The translations under genes were made by a program, and so were the position numbers. A model generated the notes under the pieces. That model had not been told where the DNA came from and ran no database searches. It worked only from the letters and a program-made list of their open reading frames with translations. A stretch of 64,000 nt of DNA from Diplodia intermedia. Taxonomy: Eukaryota > Ascomycota > Dothideomycetes > Botryosphaeriales > Botryosphaeriaceae. Below, piece after piece: positions 33,713-45,040 of the stretch. The stretch covers positions 391,148 to 455,147 of the forward strand of contig JAKEKT010000019.1 in assembly GCA_021495925.1 (NCBI GenBank), given 5' to 3'. Within the stretch, counting starts at the first letter, position 1. Each line of letters opens with the position of its first letter.

Positions 33713-35807
33713 ATGGCACAAGCAGCTCCATCCTCCACGCCGACGCCGGGCCTCGCCCACCGCAAGTTCCATGGCTGCTCCGGCATCCGCGAATATGAGA
33801 TCATGGGCAAGCTCGGTGAAGGTACTTTTGGGTATGTTTCCGCCCCAGCGCGTCAGATGGCAGTCCGCGCTGACCCCGAAAAAGCGAGGTTCACAAGGCG
33901 CGCTCACGCCGCAGCGGGACCATCTTTGCCCTCAAGAAGATCCTCATGCACAATGAAAAGGACGGCGTGGGTACTACGAGTTCCGAGCTTTGTTGGTGGC
34001 TTCTAACCAGTGCATAGTTCCCCATAACTGCGCTTCGCGAGATAAAGCTGCTCAAGCTGCTCAGCCACACGAACGTCCTCAGGTTGGAAGAAATGGCCGT
34101 TGAACGGACGAGGGGTGCGTACGCAATGCTATTGGCCCTGTAGGCTGGCGCTAACTATACCACAGGTGAGGGAAGGAAGCGCGCGATTTTGTACATGGTT
34201 ACCCCTTACATGGACCACGATCTCTCCGGCCTCCTTGACAACCCCGACGTCCGCTTCTCCGAGCCGCAGATCAAATGCTACATGCTACAACTTTTGGAAG
34301 GGCTCAGATATCTTCATGATGTACGACCTATTGGGCAGCGTATACACAGATTACGGTTGCTGACCCTTTTTCTAGAACCACATTTTGCATCGTGATATGA
34401 AGGGTGAGTTCGAGACAGTCCTGGTACCATTTCCGTACTAACACAACATAGCTGCCAACCTGTTGATCAACAACAGGGGTATTCTACAAATCGCAGACTT
34501 TGGTCTTGCTCGTCATTACGATGAACCGGCACCTAAGCCTGGGAGAGGCGGTGGCGAGGCCCAAAGAGACTACACTGCACTGGTCGTCACTCGCTGGTAT
34601 CGTCCTCCGGAACTACTGCTCAACCTCCGTCGGTACACTACGTCAATCGACATGTGGGGTGCAGGGTGAGCCATTCAACCGTGTCTCCATGAATAACGAG
34701 GCTGACATATACAAGCTGCGTTTTCGGTGAGATGTTCAAAAGAAAGCCTATTCTCGCTGGAAACAGCGACCTCAACCAAGCTCAGATCATCTTCGATTTG
34801 GTCGGCTCTCCGACAGAGGAGAACATGCCAGGTTGGAGCTATTTACCCGGTTGCGAAGGCGTCAAGCAATTTGCCCCGCGAAGGGGCAATCTTCCCCAGG
34901 TTTTCCGAGAGTGCGTAGAAGCCTTATCGGCATCCAAGCTTTTGCTGACCTTGAGAAACTCAGGCAAGGATCCTTGGCGATTTCGCTTCTGCAAGAACTT
35001 CTGAAATTGGACTGGAGGAGGCGGATCAACGCGATCGACGCTCTTCAGCACCCGTACTTTAAGGAACATCCGAAGCCTGCGAGACCTGAAGATCTCCCGC
35101 GTTTTGCAGATTCCCACGAATTGGACCGCCGCACTGCTCGTGGCAAGCAACAAGCTCTGCCACCCGCGCCCGCCGGTGGCACCGTTGGTATGGGACCTCA
35201 TCCTAACGGTGATTGGCCTGGCGGTCCGCCACCGCATGGAGCGTACATGAATGGAGACCGGTACCCACGTGATCGCGGTCCCCCAGGTGCCATACCTCCC
35301 CCACGTGGGTACGACGGGCGAGGCGGGCCCTACGATCAAAGGGGTCCTCGTCGCCAGCCATGGGAAGCTGACATGCACCGTCATACCAACCTACCCTATG
35401 CCGGCCCCCCGGGTTCGCGGCTTCCTCCGCCGCCTCCCGAAGGAAGCAGGCATCCTCTGCCACACCCTCCCACGAACCGAGCCTACGGAACTGGTGGGAC
35501 CCGCCCTATCAGACCCGCGCCAAACGTCGATACATATATACCAAGCTATTCCGACGGTGGCAGACGTGGCTCAAATGACAGAGAAAGAGACGACCGCAGC
35601 TCCCGAGACAGGAGTAGACCGCCGTCCAGAGACGAGCGAAGAGGATACCGGGACAGACGTCCACGTGACGACGATGCGCTTGATTACGACGAAGGAGGAC
35701 GGCGCAAGACGCGCAGCAGAAGCCCAGCAAGCGATGCCTACGAGCGCCGCGACCGCGACAGGGACCGCGATCGTCGAGAGCGAGAAAGGGACATTTACAG
35801 GAGATGA
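33713..35807 (+). CDS. BUR1: Cyclin-dependent kinase Bur1 (CDK9 homologue)
   Basis: Bur1 is the catalytic subunit of a P-TEFb-like complex that phosphorylates the RNA polymerase II CTD linker and Spt5 during elongation. Eight exons: 33713-33831, 33885-33966, 34018-34114, 34166-34320, 34376-34403, 34452-34665, 34716-34910 and 34964-35807, giving 577 aa. Kinase motifs: GEGTFGEVHKA (35-45), ALKKILM, the CDK signature PITALRE (about 69-75), HILHRDMKAANLLI, DFGLARHYDEP, VVTRWYRPPELLL, IDMWGAGCVFGEM. The catalytic loop is split over the 28-nt exon 5. After the kinase (about residue 340) the tail is Gly/Pro-rich, then an Arg/Ser/Asp-rich segment (RDRSRPPSRDERR and RDRDRDRR) typical of fungal Bur1. 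It diverges from the complex I subunit gene. Confidence 0.94.
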
Positions 35808-36350
35808 TTATCTAGCGAGTGTTCTTGAAAATGGCATTCGGGAACTACGAGCAGCACGACATGGCGCCACGACAACATGTCCAGGATGGCGTTGGTGATT
35901 TAGATTCTTCACGGATGGGCGGTCGGATGCATAGCGCGGCGCACCGGGAGGGCCATACAGCTTTATAACAGTCGCAACCGACGGAATACCCCCCATTGAT
36001 AGAAGTAACAGTAGCTGATGGCAGCGCACGAATTAATAAAATGGCGCACGTCGCATGGCGGGCACGGGGCAGTGGTCTAATGGAACTGCCGGTGAGTGGG
36101 TGCGGGCGAATCGGCCCTGAGATTCGGAAGGGGCGTCGGGTGGAAAGTGACGCTATCGGGTGCCGAGACAAAAAATATGACAATGCCCTGCAGGGTTGCG
36201 CCACGGTACGCCCCGCCGAACTCGCTGGTCTCTCACGACGCACACCCCACACCGCGCCGATTCTCTGACTCTTAACCATCGTACCACGTTCTGCTCGCCC
36301 ATAATTGCCCGCTTGCCCGCCACCTCCGCCTTTCCATCACAGCTGCCACA
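35808..36350. other. Intergenic, BUR1 to aspartokinase
   Basis: 543 bp, tandem orientation. It contains the aspartokinase promoter; no coding support. Confidence 0.35.
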
Positions 36351-38097
36351 ATGTCTGACACATACACCAACGGTTCCTCAAGAATATCTCACCAGGAGGA
36401 GAAGGAACTCCCGGGAGGATGGGTGGTCCTCAAGTTCGGGGGCACCAGTGTCGGCAAGTTTGCCGTCAATATAGCGGAGATTGTGAAGTGAGCACGCCAT
36501 GCTCTGGGAACCAACAGGCATTGCGCTAACCGTTCTCCAGGTCGGGTCTGAGCGAGAACCGCGTCGCCATTGTCTGCTCTGCCCGCAGCAACAACACTAA
36601 GATTGAGGGCACCACCAACAGGTACCCCGCCCTCTGTCGTCACCGGCTAAATCGAGACTGACCATTGCGCCTCCCACAGGCTCCTCCGCTCCGCGCGCGA
36701 AGCCGAAATCCCTGGTTCGAAGGGCTACGTCGACATCGTCGAGGCCATCCGTACCGACCACATCCAGGCCGCTGTCGACACGATCAAGAACCCCGACATC
36801 ATCGCGCAGTACACCGAGGATGTCAACGCCGAATGCCACCACCTCTCCAAGATCCTCGAGTCCGCCCAACACCTGGAGGAGGTCAGTGTTCGCGTCGAGG
36901 ACAAGATCATCAGCAAGGGCGAGAAGCTCAGCTGCCGCTTCATGGCCGCGCTGCTGGAGGAGCATGGTGTTCCGGCCCAATACGTCGACCTCTCCAACGT
37001 CATCAACCACAGCCCGGGCCACAATAAGGCCCTGGATGAGAAATTCTATGCGGGTCTGGCGGCGACGCTCGGCGAGGAGCTCAGGTCCTGCGGCGACAAG
37101 GTTCCCGTCGTGACGGGCTACTTCGGAAATGTCCCGGGCGGGCTGCTGAACGCGGTTGGTCGCGGTTACACTGACTTGTGCGCCGCGCTCTGCGCCGTTG
37201 GCACCCAAGCCGACGAGCTCCAGATCTGGAAGGAAGTCGATGGCATCTTCACCGCGGACCCCCGCAAGGTGCCTACGGCTGCGCTGCTGCCTTCGGTCAC
37301 GCCTTCCGAGGCAGCCGAATTGACCTTCTATGGATCGGAGGTCATCCACCCCTTCACCATGGAGCAGGTCATCCGCGCGCGCATTCCCATCCGCATCAAG
37401 AACGTCATGAACCCGCGCAATGCCGGCACCATCATCTTCCCCGACTCTCTCGAGGAGCTCAACCAGAAGAACCCGCTGCACGACCCGAAGCTGTTCCGCA
37501 CGCGGTCCACTAGCAACGTCACCGCCCTCAAGGGTCCAAAGCGCCCCACCGCCGTCACCATCAAGCGCGGCATCGTGGTACTGAACGTCCACAGCAACCA
37601 GCGCACCCGTGCACCCGGCTTCCTGCGCAACATTTTCGCCATCTTGGACAAGTGGAACATGTCCGTCGACCTGATCTCTTCGTCCGAGGTGCACGTCTCG
37701 CTGGTGCTGCACTCGGAATCGTCCATGCTGATCTACGGCACGGATGCGGAGTATCACATCGAGGACGAGGAGCTGAGGGGCTGCGTCACCGACCTGAGTG
37801 AAATTGGCACCATTGATATTGTCCCGGACATGGCCATTGTGAGCTTGGTTGGCAAGCAGCTCAAGAACATGTTGGGCATTTCGGGCCGCTTTTTCTCCGT
37901 GCTTGGAGACAACCATATTAACATTGAGATGATCTCGCAAGGTACGTTCATTCCAACCGCTACTACGGATGAAGATGGTACTAATGCATACGGTTACAGG
38001 TGCCAGCGAGATCAACATCTCGTGCGTGATCGAAGAGAGGGACGCCGACCGCGCCCTCAACGTTGTACATACGAACCTGTTCACTTTCCTAGACTAG
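36351..38097 (+). CDS. HOM3: Aspartate kinase (aspartokinase), threonine/methionine pathway
   Basis: Phosphorylates L-aspartate at the entry to threonine, isoleucine and methionine synthesis; cytosolic and normally feedback-inhibited by threonine through C-terminal ACT domains. Exons 36351-36487, 36541-36621, 36680-37941 and 38000-38097 give 525 aa, the usual fungal length. Landmarks: VVLKFGGTSVGK (about 26-37), VAIVCSARSN, VTGYFGNVPGG, GRGYTDLCAALCAVG, EVDGIFTADPRKVPTAALLP, YGSEVIHPFTMEQV, IPIRIKNVMNP, then tandem ACT regions (VTIKRGIVVLNVHSN and MAIVSLVGKQLKN...LGDNHINIEMIS). The last exon supplies GASEINISCVIEERDADRAL and a short end, FLD, needed for the second ACT domain. Confidence 0.95.
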
Positions 38098-38934
38098 AGC
38101 ATGAGATCCGGCGTTTAGTAAGTCCCTGAAGATGGAGCAGAGGCCACCTGGGGAAAAAGTTGCATTTAGCATGTTTTCTTTTTGGCACGGCTCTCGGTAG
38201 ACCTTGAAAGAATACTTGGATCGTTTGCATAGAAGGAGGATATATCTCGGATCAGATAATTTAAGCTTGAAGATGTTTGCGAAACGACGTCGTCCACAGC
38301 TTGACTATGTGTGATGGGCTCGCGGGGTCGAGGGTGATGGGCGAGGTGGGTGGGTGTTAGTTTCGCTCATTGCCAGTCTTTGTTCACTGCCGAATGTCTC
38401 GGTAGCCTTTGTCTCGCATGCTCGCGGTCGTCGATCAGCATGTCTGAGACATACTCCTACAATTTTTTTTTTCTTGCGAGAGACTCGAATGCGGCCGTCG
38501 GGCTTGAGTTGGCGCTCTGGCGTACGGAACTGTCGAGGAAGTGTCTCGAACAACGGAAGGTTCAGCGCAAGAGTTGAAGCAACGGTGTCTGCGGAGTCGT
38601 GTGTTAACGGTCGGGAAACCTGGGCCTGGGTGATTGAACAGGCCACTCCTGGGTCCCTGGCTATTTTGCGGAGCGGGCCTCGAGGCGGCCGCAAGAGGGT
38701 CGCGCGCCTTCCGTCTGGATTCAGACCTGGGTGTTGTGCCTTCCAAAACAGGCAGCGGCCGCCACAACGCGCACCGTCAACGCGCACCGCCAACCTCTTA
38801 AACTCTTCGCCCGGCTCTACCTCACCCTCACCCTCCCTCTCCATACCCCTACACACCCACTGCTCCCGTTGCCCAAAATAAGTAAGGCACTGCTCATCAA
38901 CCGCACCCGCTCCGTCACTTCGCTGCACTGAAAT
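38098..38934. other. Intergenic, aspartokinase to unrecognised gene
   Basis: 837 bp, tandem orientation. Overlapping frames on both strands show no family. It holds the promoter of the 38.9 kb gene; a T-run lies near 38463-38472. Confidence 0.35.
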
Positions 38935-41900
38935 ATGGCGTCGGACAAAGACAAAGACAAGACCCTCACCACGGGCGAGATAGCGGCCATGCTCAAGCAC
39001 AGCGAGCAGCAGGAGCACGCTGCACACAAGCGCGCCACGAAGGCCGCCAAGCGCTTCGCCAAAAAAGATCTCAGTAAGTCCACCTCACACAAGACCCATG
39101 GTAGCTGAGAAGTCATTGATATTTGCCCGTTTCTTTCGCAGCTGCCGAGGAAGAGGATGTCGCGACCAGGATTCGCAAGCAGCTGGCGAACGTTAGCGGA
39201 TACCTGTACAAGCCCGACTACCAGTATGCGGACTTGAGGACCGAGCCGCCGTGCGACCGACCGGAGTATTCGGCGTACACGAAGAAGCAGATGAGGGAGG
39301 GCAAGGAAGATGAAGAGAAACAGGAGGAGAAGACCGAGGAAGTTGAGGCGGCGACGAGCGTGAAGGACTTTGCGCTTCAGAACGAGTTGCATGTTCACAG
39401 TGGCGTGCCGACAAAGAAGGAGATTGATGAGGCCGCCGAGGCTATCATGCCCAACATCCAGAGGCTGTCCATGCTTGCCGACTCCTCTGAGGATTCTGAC
39501 AGTGATGGCGACAGTGTCGTTTCTTCCACGCCGAGCAAGGGCTCTGACAGCGGTTCGACCACGACTGCCACCTTCAACGCTGGACTGAACAAGCCGAGCT
39601 CATCCAAAGAGCCTCCCGCCGCCGAGTCGACAGCTTCCCCCAACCCGATCGCTTCCACATCCGAAGAGTCTCCCTCCACCATCTACAATGAGGAGTTTGC
39701 TTCTCATAGCACTAACACTGGAGCCCACGAGTCTGGTGCAGGCCCCGAAATGAAGATTGCGGACTATGAAGTTGGAGAGCCGGACTCAGCCGAACGGGTC
39801 CATCCTTGGCCAAATCTGTGGCCCAACTACATGCACAAGCCCCCCAACATGGATCCCAAGCAATGGGCCATCGTAAATGCTAATCTGGGTACTTTGGGTG
39901 CATCGAAAGATGGCGCGATCGACCCGTGCGACGACGAGAACCTTGAAGCTTACCAGCAGGTTCAGGATATATTGGAGACATCTTGGTTGGTGATGACTGG
40001 ACAGCTTCCACCTGATGGCAACCACATTGCTCAAAAGATTCTGAAGCCTATGCTGCAGAAGGAAAAGCCCGATATGGGAGCAAGGCTGAGAGTGTATGAG
40101 GAGAAGCTGACACTCCGAAGGAGAGTGTTGAAGTTGCCTGGAGAGGAGTGGAAGCGCCTGTCGGGCGAGTCTGACAAGTCTGCTTCCTCTAGCGCTCCAT
40201 CCATGGGCACGCCGATTCAATTTGCCAGTCCGCCATTCATGCCATCTTCACCTGCGACCGAAATGGGCAATCCGCTTTCTAGGTCCTTCAACAGCCCGTA
40301 CACCGTAGCTGTTGACAGCTTCGCCAATTCTGCGGTTTCACCTAGCACGAGCAAGCGCTCATCGACAGTTTCGAACCAGAGGAGTTCTGCCAATCTTGAC
40401 AAGCGGGGCTCCCAGTCTGATATCAAGACCCCGGTAGCTGAGGCTGACAGCAAGAATTCTTCGGCCCACTCGTCCTTTAGGGGTCATCCAGGTGCTCAGA
40501 CTCCCTCAAAGCGGGGCAGGATGGCGTCGTTCACCCATGCTCTCAAGATACCGAAGTCTCCCAAGAAGGGCACCAAGTCACAAGAGAACAACGGCGCAGC
40601 CAACGAAGAGGTCATAACGACGCCCAGGGATGCTCCACCTGTCCCGATCATCCCCACGACCTTCAGCGCCCAGAACACCCCGCAGACGTCGTTCGATACG
40701 GCTACGTCGACCACAGGGACGCCTGTTCCTTACACCAGCCCAGCTATTCCGAGTCTGAACAGGAAAGTTTCCAGGAGTTTTGGCGGCACTCCCAGTATCT
40801 CGATGGCGGGAGCGAGTAACAAGAAGACCATGTCATTTGACGGTACCCTTGGCCTTGGCAATGACGGTCAGAAAATGCATTTGGCGTCCCCTGATGCTAC
40901 CACGTACGCTCAACTACTTGCAGAGAAGCAGCAGTCGGCTTCTTTTAGCGGCACACCGACTAGCAATAGGATTTCATCTCCGATGCCGGATACCAATACG
41001 TTCAGTCAGGTAATTGGAACGCCTCTGAAGCCCGCCGAGTTCACATTTGTTTCCGCAGCTGGACACAATATGCCGAACGCTTCAGCCGTCGATCTAAGCA
41101 TGCCTAAGGGTGCAAGGAAGCATAGCCGTACGTCGTCCGGTATCAGTATGCCCAGCAACATCTTCGATGCCCACCTCGACGAGCTCCTCAATGAGTTCAG
41201 GGCCTGGATGGATGGTCAGGATAGACCCGTGGATGACAACAGCAGAGATTCCGAGAGAGTTGACGTCAAGAATATTCTCAAGCCCATGGATTACGATGAA
41301 ATCCGCAAGCTCAAGCCTCTTGAGTTAGAGGCCAAGGCTAACGAAGTCAAGAAAATTACGCATGCAGACCTGCGCGCCCAGGTCCTGAAGGAACATCACG
41401 ATGCTCGCTTTCCGCCCAGCATCCCTGGTCATCCGGCCGTATCCTTCGGAGGGCTGCCTTACCTCGCGCTCCGTATCGCGCGCCACGCTCTGGACGTTGT
41501 CAACGAACATTTCACTCCCGTTCTCAACTGTGACTACGAAGTTGAGAACTACCACTTCGCTGACCGCCAGCGCCGCTGGAACGAGACCCATCCGGATGAT
41601 GACTACCCTTACCCGGGAATCTCTCGCCCCACGCACGCATCGTATCTCAAGGCGGGCTACGCTGCTGCCTGGGCGACGCGCTTCGTGCAGTGGGCACAGG
41701 AGCAAGAGCAGTTGTGGAAGTACGAGAACATCGACCTGCCAACTATGAACGAACCCGGTGGTGGCTTCAAGCGCCAAGGTCGCACCCTGGAGGCAAGGTT
41801 CCTGCTCAACATGGTTGATGAGGAGATGGATGTCGATACGATGACTGGAGATCTGAAGATCGAGGGTGAGGGTGCGATGCTGAAGGAGGACCAGGTTCAA

Positions 41901-42128
41901 GAGATGTTCGAGAAGCTCGCGGCGAGGGAGGAGCAGAAGGGCACGAAGAAGATTTGGGCTGCCTGTGAGGAGCAAGTCAAGAGGCTGGCGACGATGATGG
42001 ATATGAAGGAGGATGAGCTCCCGGAACAGGGTGTTGGTACTGGCAGGTCCACGCCTGAGGATATTCTTGTGATCACACGTCGCAAGGAGTCTGCGCTTGC
42101 CAGGGCTGGTCTGTATGCAGGCGTGTGA
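38935..42128 (+). CDS. Unrecognised 1041-aa protein, Ser/Pro-rich with a conserved-looking C-terminal domain
   Basis: I do not recognise this family. Exons 38935-39073 and 39142-42128 give 1041 aa. The N-terminus (MASDKDKDKTLTTGEIAAM) is a charged helix continuing to about residue 130. Residues about 150-230 are Ser/Asp/Thr-rich. The segment at about 230-400 (PWPNLWPNYMHKPPNMDPK, LEAYQQVQDILETSWLVMTG) appears folded. Residues about 400-740 are Ser/Thr/Pro-rich with many SP/TP sites, suggesting a phosphorylated disordered region. The last 300 residues look globular: FPPSIPGHPAVSFGGLPYLA, IARHALDVVNEHFTPVLN, GYAAAWATRFVQWAQEQEQL. No membrane segment or signal peptide is seen. The codon pattern and single short intron mark it as a real gene. 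It is the only large gene in the housekeeping part for which I can offer no function. Confidence 0.85.
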
Positions 42129-42552
42129 GCTTAGTCGGTGCGGATAGGTACGAGGTTCACGATTGGAATCTCTACCACGCTGATCGGTTGGTTGGGTGAG
42201 CGGCTGACGGATCTTTTACGGCGATGATGGTTTGGCGGTTTGATGGGAATTTGCCCAGTTGGAACCCCTTGTAGTAGTAGTAGTTAACCAGGTAAGTTCT
42301 CTCGCATAGCAAGAGTTCAGGACCAGCCTACTGTGTGAAATTGAGACTTTTGAATTCCACTCCTTGCGGCCTTCTCATGGGCACACATTATTGTCTGTCT
42401 TGTTGTTTGGGGTATCATTTACAAGAAGCCGACCAAATGCCAGCCAGCCTAGAAGAACTCCGTCCAATGCCTATTATGCCTTTTGATCAACCTGATCTGT
42501 CCTAGACTTTTTCCCCCCCCTTCCCGAAACCCCGTGTTCAACCGTTGACCCT
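42129..42552. other. Intergenic, convergent 3' flanks
   Basis: 424 bp between the 1041-aa gene and the RNase III gene. No feature seen. Confidence 0.35.
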
Positions 42553-43812
42553 TCACCGACCATCACCCTTCGCCTCGTCCTTACCCTCCTCCCCCGCCGC
42601 CGCCGCCTTGGCCGCCGCCGCCGCCCTCTCCGCCTCCTCCCTCTTCGCCCTCTTCCCCGCCAAATACGCCTCCACCCCCCTCGCCAACTCGCGCAACTCG
42701 GGCACCGTCTCGCGCCTGTCCAACGCATCCCTCGCCGCGCGCGCGCGCGCCACCTTCTTGCTCTGGCCCACGCCCTCGCCCAATTTCAGTTTCCCGTCGT
42801 CATCTTTTTCGCCATCGCCATCGCCCCCCCACCATCCACGCACGTAGAAGGCGACGCGGAAGCGCTGCTGCGCCTTGTTCTCGTAGCCCACGCCGCCGAC
42901 GTCCTCGTACCACGCCTTGAGGCCGGAGCCCGAGGGGGCGAAGGCGCGGGCGGCGGCGGCCTTGACGGCGTCTTGGGCGCGCTCGTCCTCGTCGGCGAAG
43001 GAGGGGGTGGGGAGGAGGAGGGGGGTCCAGAGGGCGCGGAGGAGGGGGGTGGTGCGGTCGATGGGGGTGGGGACGGGGGTGGTGGTGGACGACTTGTTGC
43101 GGTTGTGGTCGCGGTCTTCCAGTGCGATGGCGCCGATGTAGGCTTCGAAGACGTCGCCGAGGATTTTGATCTCGGCGGGGCGGCCGCGGGCGGCGGCCCA
43201 GGCGGCGGGGTCGATGCGGAGGCGGTTTGGTGGTGGAGGAGGGGCGTCGGCGTCGTTGTCCTTGTTGTTGTTGTTGTTGTTGTGGTTGTGGTTGTCGGCG
43301 GCGATGATGTTGTCGAAGCCGTAGCCCCGCGCGAAGCTGGCCAGACGCGTGTTGTTGACGAGGGCTTCGCGCATCTGCGAGAGCCGGCCGCCCGGCAGCG
43401 AAGGGTACGTGTCCCACAGCAGGTCGGTCGCGGCCATCTCGATGACCGAGTCGCCGTACCATTCCAGCCGGTCGTACGTCTCCGTCTGGTAGTTGGTCAC
43501 GGATGTGTGGGTGAAGGCGAGCTGAGCGGTGGCGGGGTTGTTGATGGGCGGGAGCGGCGGGAGCGGCGTGGGGAGGTCGGTGATGGCGTTGAGGTTTGGC
43601 GCCGAGGGTATGGGGGGTTGGGAATTGTTGTTGTTGGAGCTGTTATTGTTGTTGTTTTTCTTGCTGTTGCTGTTGCTGCTGCTGTTGTTGCTGTTGTTGT
43701 CGCGTGCGCGCTTGTGTGGGTTGCCTCTGTCTGCGTAGCCATGGTGAGGGCCGTCCGGTCGTGGGCGTTTTGCGTTGCGACCGCCTCTGTGACCACCGCC
43801 GTTGTGGTTCAT
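42553..43812 (-). CDS. Ribonuclease III (Rnt1-like)
   Basis: A class I RNase III, cleaving double-stranded RNA such as rRNA and snoRNA precursors in the nucleus. A single-exon frame of 419 aa. The RNase III domain starts near residue 93 (TAQLAFTHTSV) with the signature YDRLEWYGDSVIEM; the catalytic acids visible are Glu117 and Asp121, and Asp220 and Glu223 in GDVFEAYIGAI. The dsRNA-binding domain follows (about 300-380: GLKAWYEDVGGVGYEN, QRFRVAFYVRG, GVGQSKKVARARAARDAL). Asn/Ser-rich (38-65) and Asn/Asp/Pro-rich (172-196) tracts, encoded by AAC/CAA-type repeats, flank or interrupt the catalytic domain. The C-terminal 45 residues are Ala/Lys/Glu-rich. Dicer is excluded: there is one RNase III domain and no helicase or PAZ. 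Confidence 0.88.
   Translation of the reverse strand: MNHNGGGHRGGRNAKRPRPDGPHHGYADRGNPHKRARDNNSNNSSSNSNSKKNNNNNSSNNNNSQPPIPSAPNLNAITDLPTPLPPLPPINNPATAQLAFTHTSVTNYQTETYDRLEWYGDSVIEMAATDLLWDTYPSLPGGRLSQMREALVNNTRLASFARGYGFDNIIAADNHNHNNNNNNKDNDADAPPPPPNRLRIDPAAWAAARGRPAEIKILGDVFEAYIGAIALEDRDHNRNKSSTTTPVPTPIDRTTPLLRALWTPLLLPTPSFADEDERAQDAVKAAAARAFAPSGSGLKAWYEDVGGVGYENKAQQRFRVAFYVRGWWGGDGDGEKDDDGKLKLGEGVGQSKKVARARAARDALDRRETVPELRELARGVEAYLAGKRAKREEAERAAAAAKAAAAGEEGKDEAKGDGR
43263..43284. repeat. GTT trinucleotide repeat in the RNase III gene
   Basis: A run of GTT units encoding consecutive Asn on the minus strand, within the insert that separates the two halves of the catalytic domain. A second, less regular Asn/Ser tract lies at about 43615-43700. 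Confidence 0.8.
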
Positions 43813-44142
43813 GGTGAGCGATTTGGTGATGCCGGTATGGCCGATCCGCTCAATGATGGTGATGGAGTGTGACGCGGAAGATATGCAAGCTTGAGAAGCT
43901 CCGGCACAATTGGTGAGTGCGCTGGTGAAGCTGGGTCAAGGCAGATGTTGACCGTGGACATCAAAAAGTTGCGGACGGCGACGCGACGGAGATCGATGCC
44001 GCCCCGCTGACAAGCGGGAGCTATACCACATAAGTACTAGCTCTCTCGGCAGAACATGCTCACCGCCCGCATCTCAACTTCGCGCGGCAACGACTGCACG
44101 GTTCTCGGGCGACGACAAGCATCACCAACCTCGCGCGCAGCC
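43813..44142. other. Divergent intergenic region, RNase III / mS33
   Basis: 330 bp between divergent starts. A weak tRNA-Asp-like hairpin (CCCGC-TTGTCA-GCGGG on the minus strand, around 44005-44022) is present but lacks a normal D arm and T arm. No gene is called. Confidence 0.4.
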
Positions 44143-44797
44143 ATGGCGGTCCCACGTGCGCGCATCGTCGACCTCATGAGGGTGCGTAAAGTTTTCCTCC
44201 GCACCGGTTCCTGCACCCATTGACCCCGCCCAAACCCTTGGAGAACATCCGCCCGGAGCTCGCCGCAATTACTCAAAACCAAGCAAAGGCTGACAATGTG
44301 TTGGAATCTATCAGACGCAATGCAAGGTCTTCAACACCGTTTTCAACCCCGAAGGCCATCGGCTGGGCACCAAGGTCCTGCGTGAGCGCCTCAAGGGCCC
44401 CTCCGTCGCGGCATACTACCCGCGCCGCATCGGCACTTTCAAGGACTTCGCGAAGCTGTATCCGGAGTGGGAGGGCTTGGATACGTTTGAGTGGGATAGA
44501 CAGGAGAAGGTTGCTGCGTATGTTATATCCGTTGGCTCTTTCGTTGGTTGGGATCGGAACAGATCATGGAAGAGGAGATGGATGATGATGGAAACCCAAG
44601 TGGTGGTGGTGCAAGGGACGATATTTGGTAGGATGCATGCTGATGGTTGTGGATTTCTAGGCTCAAGGCTCGCGGAAAGGGCGCGCCGAAGAAGAAGAGG
44701 GGTCCGCCAGGTAAGGCTTGGCTACGATCTTGTGTGATTGGGACACTACATGCTAACGGAGGCCGCAGAACTCAAGGGAGGAAAGAAGAAGAAATAG
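44143..44797 (+). CDS. RSM27: Mitochondrial small-subunit ribosomal protein mS33 (yeast Rsm27)
   Basis: A component of the mitochondrial ribosome small subunit. Four exons: 44143-44181, 44315-44517, 44661-44710 and 44769-44797, giving 106 aa. The family is identified by MAVPRARIVDLMR, CKVFNTVFNPEGHRLGTKVL, AAYYPRRIGTFKDFAKLYP and the basic end LKARGKGAPKKKRGPP. None of the four exons is recognisable in isolation, and the middle introns are 133 and 143 nt. The last exon adds only ELKGGKKKK. There is no separate presequence, as in homologues. It is convergent with the MFS transporter gene. Confidence 0.93.
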
Positions 44798-45040
44798 ACG
44801 GCAGACCGCTGCATTCGGCTTCTGTACCATATGTGAAGCATCGACTGGCGTTCATGGGGGACTTGGGCTGGCAATTTTCGGGAGAGCTTGGGATTTTATG
44901 TACGCTCAGAGGAAAGAAAAAACATACCCAAATCGTGGACAGCTGTTGTTTTCGCCCTACAATACAGCACTCATGGCATTGTGAGAACTCGGCAGACAAT
45001 GAAGCAAACATTCAAACGCATATAATTGGACATATTCACA

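Noticed and set aside
36597..38084. 495-codon frame antisense to aspartokinase
   Set aside because: Antisense shadow of a fully motif-supported enzyme.
43985..44040. tRNA-Asp-like hairpin (CCCGC-TTGTCA-GCGGG, minus strand)
   Set aside because: The anticodon loop is one base short, the D arm is missing and the T arm does not pair. At most a distant relic.
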